From: Acidobacteriota bacterium
GTDB taxonomy: Bacteria > Acidobacteriota > Vicinamibacteria > Vicinamibacterales > UBA2999
Assembly (NCBI GenBank): GCA_947465645.1
Contig: CANIBQ010000053.1
Coordinates: 1-35,541 of the forward strand
DNA length: 35,541 nt
Direction of reading: 5' to 3'
Shown here: piece by piece, positions 14,233 through 22,237 of the stretch
Layout: the number at the start of each line of letters is the position of its first letter
Position numbering within the stretch: the first letter of the stretch is position 1
The notes under the pieces: model-generated
What the model was told of the DNA's origin: nothing
What the model saw: only the letters and a program-made list of their open reading frames with translations
Database searches by the model: none
Program-made: the position numbers and the translations under genes

Positions 14233-16680
14233 GTGCCCATACGACTCGCACAGAAGACGCGGAGAACCCTGCTGGTGTGCACGGCGGTGGTCCTCTGGGT
14301 CGCCGGTTCCGTCATGGCTTCTGGCCATCTCTCCATGAAGGCGGCTGGCATGCAATTGCCGTCGCCCGCGCCGTCCCACGCTCCTTCCCCGCCCTCTCCC
14401 CGAGCGGTGCTCGACACCTACTGCGTGAGCTGCCACAACGCACGGGTTCGTACGGCCGCCCTGCAACTGGACACAGCCGACGTCGAACATCCGGCGACAA
14501 ACACCGCGGTCTGGGAAAAGGTGTTACGCAAGCTCCGGGCGCGCGACATGCCGCCGGCGGGCCTGCCGCATCCCGATGGCGCGACATACGACTTCCTGGC
14601 GAACTACCTCGAAACGGCACTCGATGGCGCGGCGGCGGCCAGACCCAACCCGGGCAGACCCGCGGTGTATCGCCTCAGCCGCTTCCAATATGCCAATGCC
14701 GTCCGCGACCTGATCGCGCTGGAGGTTGACGCCGCGTCCCTCCTGCCCGCCGACGACTCAGGATACGGTTTCGACAATATCGGCGACGTCCTGACGGTGT
14801 CGCCGCTCCTGTTCGAGAAGTACCTGTCCGCGGCCGCCACGATCAGCCGGCTGGCCGTCGGAGATCCGTCCCTCGCGTCCACGGCCACGGAGTTTCACGT
14901 GCCGCCCGCCACCGTGCAGACCGAACGTGAGAGCCGCGACCTGCCGATGGGATCGCGCGGCGGCATTGCCGTCCGCCATCACTTTCCGCTCGACGCGGAG
15001 TACGTCATCAAGGTCCGCTTGCAGCGAGGCAAGGACGCCACCACGATTCTCGGCGCGTCCGAGCAACGCGAGCTCGATATTCGCCTGGATGGCCGCAGGC
15101 TGAAGCTGTTCACCGTAGGCGGGCCACGCCAGGCCGACGCCGGCACCGGCACCGGCACCGGCACCGGCACCGGCACCGGCAACGGCACCGGCACCGGCAA
15201 CGCGCCAGGCGAGATGGACGATGGCTTGGAGGTTCGGATTCAGGTTCCGGCAGGATCGCACCTCGTGGCGGCGACGTTCCTCAAGGACACGGTCAAGCCG
15301 GAAGGGGTGCTGAATAGAGCCGGTAACCGGGCGTTCTTCGAAGGTGTCGGCAGCGTCTCGATTGCGGGACCGTACGCCGCGACAGGTCCGGGCGATACCG
15401 CAAGCCGTCGCAGGATTTTCCTCTGTCAGCCGCAACGACTCGACGAAGAACAGGCGTGCGCCACCAGGATCGTCACGACGCTGGCTCGCCGTGCCTACCG
15501 CCGGCCGATCGCCAGCGACGAGATTCCCTCGCTGATGGCTCCGTACCGGTCCGCGCGGGAGACAGGCGGGTTCGAAGGCGGGATCCGGCTCGCGCTTCAA
15601 CGGATTCTCGTGTCACCGGATTTTCTGTTCCGCGTCGAAGCCGACCCCGCCACGGCGGTCGCAGGCTCGGCCTATCGCGTCAGCGATCTGGAGCTGGCGT
15701 CACGCCTGTCGTTCTTCCTCTGGAGCAGCATCCCGGACGAGGAGCTCCTCAGCCACGGCGAGCGGGGCACGCTGCGCGCGCGCGGCGTGCTCGAACGGCA
15801 GGTCACGCGGATGCTCGCCGATGCTCGTGCCAACACGCTCATCACCAATTTCGTGGCGCAATGGCTGTACCTTCGCAACGTCGATGCGGTACTGCCGGAT
15901 CCGGTGGCGTTTCCTGATTTCGATGAGAACCTCCGGGCGGCGCTCGCCAGGGAAACCGACCTCTTCTTCGAGAGCATGATCCGCGAGGATCGCAGCCTTC
16001 TCGATCTCCTGCGCGCCGACTATACGTTCCTGAACGAGCGCCTGGCGCGGCATTACGGGATCCCCGGCATTCACGGCAACGAGTTCCGGCGCGTGACGTT
16101 GACGGGCGACGAGCGCAAGGGCCTGCTCGGAAAAGGGAGTCTGCTGACGGTGACGTCGTATCCGAATAGAACGTCGCCCACACTGCGCGGGAAGTTTGTC
16201 CTGGAGAATCTGCTGGGCTCCCCTCCGCCTCCCCCGCCGCCCGACGTGCCGTCCCTGAAAGAAGCCGCGGATGTGAGCCGCCTGACGATGCGGGAACGAT
16301 TGGACCTGCACAGGGTGAGTCCGGTCTGTGCCAGTTGCCACGTTCGGATGGATCCGCTGGGTTTTGCGCTCGAGAGTTTCGACGGTCTCGGCAGGTGGCG
16401 CGACGGCGTCGATTCGACCGGAGTGCTTCCAGACGGCACGCGAATGGACGGCCCCGCGGGGCTGCGGAAGGTGTTACTCGACAGGAAAGACCAGTTCGTC
16501 ACGACGGCGACGGAGCGGCTCCTGACCTATGCGCTCGGGCGGGGCGTGGAATCCTTCGACATGCCGGCCGTGCGCACGATCGTCCGGGACACGGCTCCTC
16601 GCGAGTACCGCTGGTCGTCCATCATCACGGGCGTTGTCAACAGCGTGCCGTTTCAAATGAGGAGAGCGCGTCAGCCATGA
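14233..16680 (+). CDS. Secreted cytochrome-c-motif protein of the DUF1587/1592/1588/1585 family
   Basis: An 815-aa exported protein. A signal peptide (RRTLLVCTAVVLWVAGSVMA) precedes a planctomycete-type cytochrome motif CVSCH at residues 64-68. Then come YRLSRFQYANAVRDL (DUF1587), LARRAYRRPI (DUF1595), ELASRLSFFLWSSIPDEELL (DUF1592), and a region with GKGSLLTVTSYPNRTSPTLRGK and a second heme motif CASCH at 699-703 followed by MDPLGFALESFDGLGRWR (DUF1588). The end (LTYALGRGVESFDMP) is DUF1585. Two c-heme sites suggest periplasmic electron transfer; the substrate is unknown. The GTG start at 14233 gives the signal peptide. A GGCACC hexamer array interrupts the protein at 304-323. The stop overlaps the next ATG (ATGA). 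Confidence 0.9.
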   Translation: MPIRLAQKTRRTLLVCTAVVLWVAGSVMASGHLSMKAAGMQLPSPAPSHAPSPPSPRAVLDTYCVSCHNARVRTAALQLDTADVEHPATNTAVWEKVLRKLRARDMPPAGLPHPDGATYDFLANYLETALDGAAAARPNPGRPAVYRLSRFQYANAVRDLIALEVDAASLLPADDSGYGFDNIGDVLTVSPLLFEKYLSAAATISRLAVGDPSLASTATEFHVPPATVQTERESRDLPMGSRGGIAVRHHFPLDAEYVIKVRLQRGKDATTILGASEQRELDIRLDGRRLKLFTVGGPRQADAGTGTGTGTGTGTGNGTGTGNAPGEMDDGLEVRIQVPAGSHLVAATFLKDTVKPEGVLNRAGNRAFFEGVGSVSIAGPYAATGPGDTASRRRIFLCQPQRLDEEQACATRIVTTLARRAYRRPIASDEIPSLMAPYRSARETGGFEGGIRLALQRILVSPDFLFRVEADPATAVAGSAYRVSDLELASRLSFFLWSSIPDEELLSHGERGTLRARGVLERQVTRMLADARANTLITNFVAQWLYLRNVDAVLPDPVAFPDFDENLRAALARETDLFFESMIREDRSLLDLLRADYTFLNERLARHYGIPGIHGNEFRRVTLTGDERKGLLGKGSLLTVTSYPNRTSPTLRGKFVLENLLGSPPPPPPPDVPSLKEAADVSRLTMRERLDLHRVSPVCASCHVRMDPLGFALESFDGLGRWRDGVDSTGVLPDGTRMDGPAGLRKVLLDRKDQFVTTATERLLTYALGRGVESFDMPAVRTIVRDTAPREYRWSSIITGVVNSVPFQMRRARQP
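15142..15201 (+). repeat. In-frame hexamer microsatellite (GGCACC/GGCAAC), ten units
   Basis: Ten head-to-tail hexamers: six GGCACC, one GGCAAC, two GGCACC, one GGCAAC. They encode alternating Gly-Thr with two Gly-Asn, a flexible linker inside the DUF1592 protein. Because the unit is six bases, gain or loss of copies changes the linker by two residues without shifting the frame. Confidence 0.95.
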
Positions 16681-18011
16681 TGGTGTACAGGAAATCGATT
16701 CCGCGGCGCACCTTCCTGCGCGGCGCCGGAACCGCATTGGCGCTGCCGCTGCTGGATGCGATGTTTCCCGCGTTCGCGTCGCCGGCGCAAACCGCGTCGA
16801 AGACGGCCACGCGCCTGTCGTTTCTGGCGGTCCCCAACGGGATCCTCATGGACCAGTGGACGCCCGCCGCGATCGGCGGCGAGTACTCGATGACGCCCGT
16901 GCTGGAGCCGCTGGCTGGTTTCAAGGATCGCATGGTGGTGCTGAGCGGCCTGGCCAACAACGAAGCGCGCAAGCTCGAACACGAAATCGCCGGCGATCAC
17001 CCGCGGGCGTGCAGCGCCTACCTCACGGCGACCCACCCGAAGATGACGTCGGGAGCCGACATTCATTGCGGCGTGTCCGTGGACCAGGTGGCCGCCGGCG
17101 AGCTCGGCCGACGCACCCAGCTTCCATCGCTCGAAATCGGGTTGGAGATCCCGATGGTGGGCGCCTGCGAGTCGGCCTACAGTTGCGTGTACTACAACAC
17201 CCTCTCGTGGAAGAATCCGGCGACGCCGCTGCCGATGGAAAACCGTCCGCGCGCGGTGTTCGAGCGGCTGGTCGGCGACAGCACCGATCCGGCCGAGCGG
17301 GCCGCCCGCCGCAAGGAGAACCAGAGCGTTCTCGACCTTGTCTCCCAGGACCTGAAGCGCCTGATGCGGTCGGTTGGACAATCCGATCGCGCGAAGCTCG
17401 ATCAGTATTCCGAGGCGCTTCGCAGCGTCGAGCAGCAGATCCAGGTGGCGGAGCGGCAGTCACCGAGAGACCTGCCGTTCATGGAGAAGCCCATCGGGAT
17501 CCCGGAACAGTTTTCCGATTACGCCAAGCTGATGATGGATCTGCAGGTGCTGGCGTTTCAGGGAGACATGACGAGGGTCGGCACCTTCATGGTCGGCCAC
17601 GAGATGGGCGGCCGGGCGTACCCCGAGCTGGGCTTCGGCGATCAGCACCATTCAGTGACGCACCACCAGGGCGACACGGCCAAGATCGCGAAAGTCCTCC
17701 AGATCAACACGTTCCATACGAAGCTGTACGGATACTTCCTGGAACGGCTGCGGTCGATCCCCGACGGCGACGGCACGCTGCTCGATCACTCGCTGCTCGT
17801 CTACGGCAGCCCGCTGAGCGACGGCAACATGCACCTGTACAAGAATCTCCCCGTACTCCTGGTTGGCGGAGACGCGACCGGCATCCGGGGTGGCCGTCAC
17901 CTGGCCTATCCGGAAGACACGCCGATCGCGAATCTGTACCTGACGCTGCTGGACAAGCTGGGCATCCACCTCGAGAGCTTTGGCGACAGCACGGGCAGGC
18001 TCGATCTATGA
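16677..18011 (+). CDS. Tat-exported DUF1552 protein
   Basis: A 444-aa protein with a twin-arginine signal, IPRRTFLRGAGTALALPLLD, so it should be exported folded, probably with a cofactor. The mature part follows the DUF1552 pattern: RLSFLAVPNGILMDQWTP, HPRACSAYLTATHP, LPSLEIGLE, CVYYNTLSWKNPATPLPMEN, a helical middle, then DHSLLVYGSPLSDGNMH and LPVLLVGG. The family is related to the alkaline-phosphatase-like DUF1501 group and is almost always beside DUF1592/DUF1588 cytochrome proteins; the two probably act as one periplasmic system. The start is the ATG in the ATGA overlap with the upstream gene; a longer frame from 16335 is spurious. Its own stop also overlaps the next start (ATGA). Confidence 0.9.
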   Translation: MMVYRKSIPRRTFLRGAGTALALPLLDAMFPAFASPAQTASKTATRLSFLAVPNGILMDQWTPAAIGGEYSMTPVLEPLAGFKDRMVVLSGLANNEARKLEHEIAGDHPRACSAYLTATHPKMTSGADIHCGVSVDQVAAGELGRRTQLPSLEIGLEIPMVGACESAYSCVYYNTLSWKNPATPLPMENRPRAVFERLVGDSTDPAERAARRKENQSVLDLVSQDLKRLMRSVGQSDRAKLDQYSEALRSVEQQIQVAERQSPRDLPFMEKPIGIPEQFSDYAKLMMDLQVLAFQGDMTRVGTFMVGHEMGGRAYPELGFGDQHHSVTHHQGDTAKIAKVLQINTFHTKLYGYFLERLRSIPDGDGTLLDHSLLVYGSPLSDGNMHLYKNLPVLLVGGDATGIRGGRHLAYPEDTPIANLYLTLLDKLGIHLESFGDSTGRLDL

Positions 18012-19429
18012 AGCCGCTCGCACTTATCGTCCTTGCGCTGTTCGTCTTGGTGCTCATGCCTGCCGCGGCGAGCGCGGATGTGCGCTTGCTCGATGCGGTA
18101 TTGAAGGGCGACCGAAGCAGCGTTCAGGCGCTCTTGAAGAGTCGCGTCGACGTCAACACCAGTCAGCCCGACGGCTCCACGGCGCTGATGCTGGCGGCCG
18201 AGCGGAATGACGCGGAGATCGCGGCCCTGCTCATACGAGCGCGGGCGAACGTCAATGCGGCGAATGAATACGGCGCCACCGCGCTCTCCGTGGCCTGCGC
18301 GACCGGCAGCGTGGCCCTGATCGGATTGCTCCTCGACGCAGACGCGGATCCGAATGCGGCGCTCCTGTCTGGGGAGACGCCGCTGATGGCGGCCGTCGAC
18401 AGAGGCGACATCAGCACAGCGAGCCTGCTGCTGGAACATGGCGCCAACGTGAATGCCAAAGAAACGAAGGGCGGACAAACAGCCCTGATGTGGGCGGTGG
18501 CCAACAGCTCCCCTGAGCTGGTCACGCTGCTCGTGAACCGTGGAGCCGACACCCGCGCGCGCTCGAAGAATGATTTCACTCCGCTGCTCTTCGCCGCACA
18601 GCAAGGCAACGTCGAATCGGGCCGCGCCCTGTTGCAGGCGGGCGCCGATGTGAACGAGCGCACGGCCAGGAACGGCATGACGCCTCTCCTGATTGCCGCC
18701 GCCAGCGGCAACAACGAGTTCTCGATGCTGCTGCTGGAGAAGCGTGGGGATCCGAATCTTGTCAATGAGAGCGGATTCACCGCATTGCACTACGCCGCGA
18801 GGGACAAGGAGGGCGCATCGCTCGTACGGGCGCTGCTCTCTCACGGGGCAAGTCCCAATCTCCGAACCACGCGCGATACGCGGGCGAACACCACGTCCGG
18901 CGTGAGCGTCAAAGGGGCGACGCCCCTGTTTCTGGCCGCGGCCGTGGGCAATGTCGAAGCCGTGCGGGCGCTCGTCGCCGGCGGCGCGAACCCGTCAATC
19001 GCGACGGACAACGGCACCGCGCCTCTTCAGGTGGCGACGTGGGGAGGCGATCCCTATTTCAGGGATTGGACCGGAGAAGAGCAGCGGAATCTCTTCGACA
19101 TCACGAAGCTGCTGGTGGAACTGGGAAGCGATGTCAATGCGGCGGGAGAGCACGGATGGACGGCGCTGCACGGCGCCGCCTACAAGGGCATCGATCCCAT
19201 CGTCCGGCTTCTCGTCGAACACGGCGCGCGGACAGAGGTCTTCGACGAGTACGGGCAGACGCCATTGAGCATCGCCAACGCCGTGATCACCGCTGGCAGC
19301 AAGGATGCCTACTATCAAAGCTCGCGAGTCGTGCGAACCTCGACAGCCGCTCTCCTCCTGACACTCGGCGCCCGCCCGCTGGCGGAGTCGGGCGTGACGA
19401 TCGTGGACCTGTTTTACAAACAGCAGTAA
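18008..19429 (+). CDS. Secreted ankyrin-repeat protein
   Basis: A 473-aa protein with a signal peptide (MKPLALIVLALFVLVLMPAA) and about ten ankyrin repeats from residue 25 to the end, seen as recurring G-x-T-A-L-x-x-A-A and L-L-x-x-G-A-x-x-N blocks (GSTALMLAAERND, GETPLMAAVDRGD, GWTALHGAAYKG and others). Ankyrin stacks bind other proteins, so a scaffold or inhibitor role for the two enzymes encoded upstream is plausible but inferred. The start lies in an ATGA overlap with the DUF1552 gene; the 857-codon frame beginning at 16856 is a shadow in its front part. The gene ends 19 bp from a convergent gene. Confidence 0.92.
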   Translation: MKPLALIVLALFVLVLMPAAASADVRLLDAVLKGDRSSVQALLKSRVDVNTSQPDGSTALMLAAERNDAEIAALLIRARANVNAANEYGATALSVACATGSVALIGLLLDADADPNAALLSGETPLMAAVDRGDISTASLLLEHGANVNAKETKGGQTALMWAVANSSPELVTLLVNRGADTRARSKNDFTPLLFAAQQGNVESGRALLQAGADVNERTARNGMTPLLIAAASGNNEFSMLLLEKRGDPNLVNESGFTALHYAARDKEGASLVRALLSHGASPNLRTTRDTRANTTSGVSVKGATPLFLAAAVGNVEAVRALVAGGANPSIATDNGTAPLQVATWGGDPYFRDWTGEEQRNLFDITKLLVELGSDVNAAGEHGWTALHGAAYKGIDPIVRLLVEHGARTEVFDEYGQTPLSIANAVITAGSKDAYYQSSRVVRTSTAALLLTLGARPLAESGVTIVDLFYKQQ

Positions 19430-19448
19430 CGGACGGCTGCGCGCGCGC

Positions 19449-19838
19449 TCATCGCGGCGCTATCTTGCTGCCGATGATGAATCGCCGGCCGTCGGCCAGC
19501 GTCAGCTCATAGCCGCTGGCAGATCGGACCAAGGGGTCCTTCGCTCGATACGCGCTGATGGTGACGACGTCCCCGACCTTCAGGGCATCCTTCAGCCCGC
19601 GGCCGCCGATCCTGCCCGGAGGGTTGCCTTCGACGACCCACGCCACACGCGTTCCGCGCGGATCGGCAACATCGAGGTCAACGAGGATGTGGGGGTTTAC
19701 CCAGGAGAACCTGGTGACGACGCCCTGGAGGGTAATGCGTTGGTGGGAATCGAACGCGGCATCCGAATGGTGCGCGGATGCCGCGTTCACGATGAGCGAT
19801 AAGCCGACGAGAGCCGCCGCCGACGTTCGCAGCAGCAA
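19449..19838 (-). CDS. Secreted DUF6152-type protein (second copy in this cluster)
   Basis: About 129 aa from a TTG at 19838: a signal peptide (LRTSAAALVGLSLIVNAASA) followed directly by the HHSDAAFD motif, ITLQGVVTRFSWVNPHILVDLDV, AWVVEGNPPGRI, LKDALKVGDVVTISAYRAKD and a closing LADGRRFIIG. The His-His right after the cleavage site and the NPH motif recur in all DUF6152 copies in this window. The fold looks like a small beta barrel; function unknown. No ATG exists between the upstream stop (19850) and the signal peptide, so TTG, only 11 bp after that stop, is the likely start. It closes the operon 22149 to 19449. Confidence 0.75.
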   Translation of the reverse strand: MLLRTSAAALVGLSLIVNAASAHHSDAAFDSHQRITLQGVVTRFSWVNPHILVDLDVADPRGTRVAWVVEGNPPGRIGGRGLKDALKVGDVVTISAYRAKDPLVRSASGYELTLADGRRFIIGSKIAPR

Positions 19839-19849
19839 TACCCGCGAGG

Positions 19850-20653
19850 CTAATTCCGGCCGCCGCCGACGAGATGGCCGGGCTCCATGTACTGGAGGTC
19901 CTTCTCGTTCTCCGCGCACGCGTGCGACAGGAGCCGGTCGCCGGGTGGCACCCGCTCGATCTTCTTCACGAAGCTCCACGGCTTCTGGTAGAACACGGGA
20001 TCGTCGATGGTGACCGTAAGATTGATGGTGTTCGGATCGGCCATCTCGAAGACCTCGGTCAGCTTCATCTTGTCGCTGTGCTCATGGGCGCCGTGGCCGT
20101 CGATCCAGGTGCGTGAATCAGGACCGACGGTATCGACTATGAGCTTGTCACCGTCCCAGCGGCCTGTTGAGAAGCCCATCCAGCCGCCGACCTGCGGATC
20201 GACGTTGCCCTGCTCGTCAAAGAGATCCTCGGGCACCTTGCGGCCATCCATGTACACCAGCCGGTAGGTCTGCTGCGACTCGGTGAGAATCGCGATCACG
20301 TCCTTGTGGAAGATGAAGCCAATCGGCATCCGCGTGCAGCACAGCATGCGCGTCGGTCCCCACGGCAGGCACTTCGCGTTCGGATCGTTCGCCTGGTCAA
20401 CCGTCTTGAACCGTTCGGCCCCGTACGCGGTATGTACGATCTCGCTCCCGGGCGCGAGAGTGTCGGTGATGTTCTCGACCCCGTTCGGGTTCCAGACGCC
20501 GGTAAAATCGGGGTGCCCTTCAGCCGTGCGCGGAATGCCTGTGCTCTCACCCTCCGCTGCCGGTGCAGTCTCGGCGGGCTGACCGGACGAGCATCCGGCG
20601 AGGAAGACAGCCGCAACGACGGCCGTCAGAAATGCGGAAACGCGCGTATCCAT
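19850..20653 (-). CDS. Lipoprotein of an acidobacterial secreted family, partner of DUF6152
   Basis: A 267-aa protein with a lipoprotein signal ending LAGCSSGQ (cleavage and lipidation at the Cys). Its mature part has GHPDFTGVWNPNG, CLPWGPTRMLC, QQTYRLVYMDGRKVPED, and GFSTGRWDGDKLIVDTVG followed by KLTEVFEMADPNTINLTVTID. The protein encoded at 32335-33174 shares this order (HSTGRWDGDTLVVDTVG, LIERFTRV), so the two are paralogues, each with a DUF6152 gene immediately upstream. The start at 20653 is supported by GAGGAG about eight bases upstream. No catalytic motif I can name; function unknown. Confidence 0.82.
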   Translation of the reverse strand: MDTRVSAFLTAVVAAVFLAGCSSGQPAETAPAAEGESTGIPRTAEGHPDFTGVWNPNGVENITDTLAPGSEIVHTAYGAERFKTVDQANDPNAKCLPWGPTRMLCCTRMPIGFIFHKDVIAILTESQQTYRLVYMDGRKVPEDLFDEQGNVDPQVGGWMGFSTGRWDGDKLIVDTVGPDSRTWIDGHGAHEHSDKMKLTEVFEMADPNTINLTVTIDDPVFYQKPWSFVKKIERVPPGDRLLSHACAENEKDLQYMEPGHLVGGGRN

Positions 20654-20669
20654 GCTTGAGGCTCCTCGC

Positions 20670-21104
20670 CTAGTTTCTGGCAGCAGGCGCCGCCGCTGGA
20701 GTGTTGAGGCCATCTTCGGCCGAGCCGCTGAACACCTTCTTGCCGTTCGCGAGCACGACGCTGCGTGCATTGGCGTGGTTCAGACCTGCCTGACGCGCCT
20801 TGACGCCTTCGATCGTGACCGTGTCGCCGATCTTGAGCGAGTTGCGTGTCCAGCCGCGACGGTACAACTGGTTCGGCGTCGCGCCTTCCACGGTCCAGTT
20901 GGCAACCTTGCCAGACGCGTCGGGCGCATCGACGTAGACGTGGATGTGCGGGTTCATCCACTCCACCTTCGTAATCGTGCCCTTGAGCGTGACCGACTTG
21001 GTGCTGTCGTACTTGACGCTGGCGTTGTGGTGAGCGCTGAGCGGTGTGGCTGCCAGCAGCACTCCACAGGCCACTGCCGTCATGATGTATCGGCTAACTG
21101 TCAT
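20670..21104 (-). CDS. Secreted DUF6152 protein
   Basis: A 144-aa protein: signal peptide (YIMTAVACGVLLAATPLSA), HHNASVKYD, SVTLKGTITKVEWMNPHIHV, NWTVEGATPNQLYRRGWTRN, LKIGDTVTIEGVKARQ, then a variable tail. It matches the family seen also at 33161 and 19449. The ATG at 21104 has GGAGG six bases upstream; the frame extends to 21125 but without such support. It lies 16 bp upstream of its lipoprotein partner and about 58 bp downstream of the metallo-hydrolase gene, so one transcript is likely. Role unknown; the conserved His-His at the mature N terminus could bind a metal (inference). Confidence 0.85.
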   Translation of the reverse strand: MTVSRYIMTAVACGVLLAATPLSAHHNASVKYDSTKSVTLKGTITKVEWMNPHIHVYVDAPDASGKVANWTVEGATPNQLYRRGWTRNSLKIGDTVTIEGVKARQAGLNHANARSVVLANGKKVFSGSAEDGLNTPAAAPAARN

Positions 21105-21162
21105 CGCGGACCTCCAGTAAAACACGTCGAATGACGCATGGTAAGACGTGACCGCTGCGCAG

Positions 21163-22149
21163 TCAACGTAGAGACGTCGCCGCTGCCGGCTGCTCGGTGG
21201 CGAGCTTGTCGCGTCCTACCTTCAGCATAGCGTCAAAATACTCATTTATCCTGGCCGGACCGAGGGCGGCCGGATGGGCGGTTTTCGGTCTCGGTCCGGG
21301 TTGCCGGGCGGCAAACACGAGATCCCGCGGCTCGAGCGGAAGATCGACCTGCGCCAGGAATCCATGCACCGGCAGAACGGCATCCCAGGGTCCCATCTGC
21401 TTGAGGCGCTCCATGCTGGCAAGCCACGGCCGCGTCAACGCCGGACTGGGATTGATGCCGGTGCAGGGAATCAGCGAGCGGAATGTTCGGCCGTCCGCCT
21501 TCCCCTGGACGTCGATCGCCAGCGATCCCGGCGTGTGCCCCGGCGTCACGTAGACCTTCAGGGTGGTGTCGCCAAGCGTGATCGCCTCGCCATCCTTGAT
21601 CACCTGGTCGCGCGTCAGCTTGATCCCGTTGCCCTCGTTTCCGCCCGGGCCCGAGCCCTGCAGCCGCTCGACACCTTCCCAATCCGCCTGCGACATGACG
21701 ACGCGGGCACCCTTGGCGACCTCGAGAACCCGCCCGACCCCGGCAAAGTGGTCGGCATGCTGGTGTGTCACCACGATGTACTTGATATTCGCGGGATCGA
21801 GCCCGAGCTTCCGGATGCTCTCGACGACGAGGTGACCGGTTTCGGCGTAGGTCGCATCGACCAGGATCAGGCCGGCGCTGGTGGTAATCAGGTACGCGCC
21901 GACCACCTGGATCCCGACGTAATAGATGTTGTCGAACACCTTGAACGGCTCGACCTTCTGGGCCGTCAGCGGCAGTCCCGCCCACCGGAGGCGCACCGCG
22001 ACTTCGAGCGGACCCCAGGGCATCTTCTGGTTCCAGTTGGCTTGCGGAGCCGGTGCTGCCCCGCCGCCGCCCTCGCGCCCCTGCCCGTCAACAAGGGATA
22101 CCGCGAGAACAAGCGCCGTCGTACAAAGAAAGAATCTGTGTCGGTTCAT
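21163..22149 (-). CDS. Secreted subclass-B3-like metallo-beta-lactamase-fold hydrolase
   Basis: A 328-aa protein with a signal peptide (MNRHRFFLCTTALVLAVSLV). The zinc-binding motif THQHADH (His129, His131, Asp133, His134) and TPGHTPGS (His205) give a two-zinc site of the B3 type, and PVHGF near the end probably supplies the last His. B3-like members include true beta-lactamases and lactonase-like enzymes; sequence alone does not separate them. GGAGGG lies about four bases before the ATG at 22149. It is transcribed away from the alpha/beta hydrolase, 88 bp apart, and leads the DUF6152/lipoprotein operon. Confidence 0.88.
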   Translation of the reverse strand: MNRHRFFLCTTALVLAVSLVDGQGREGGGGAAPAPQANWNQKMPWGPLEVAVRLRWAGLPLTAQKVEPFKVFDNIYYVGIQVVGAYLITTSAGLILVDATYAETGHLVVESIRKLGLDPANIKYIVVTHQHADHFAGVGRVLEVAKGARVVMSQADWEGVERLQGSGPGGNEGNGIKLTRDQVIKDGEAITLGDTTLKVYVTPGHTPGSLAIDVQGKADGRTFRSLIPCTGINPSPALTRPWLASMERLKQMGPWDAVLPVHGFLAQVDLPLEPRDLVFAARQPGPRPKTAHPAALGPARINEYFDAMLKVGRDKLATEQPAAATSLR

Positions 22150-22237
22150 GCGTCCCTCCGCGTGACGAAGCCTACTGCAACTGACAAGAAGAACAAAGGG
22201 AGTAAGCTGCTCGCGCGTCATCCTCAAGGAGGGCCCG

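Noticed and set aside
16856..18007. The front 384 codons of a long frame ending in the ankyrin gene
   Set aside because: It lies out of frame across the DUF1552 gene and has shadow-like composition; the real start is the ATG at 18008 with a signal peptide.
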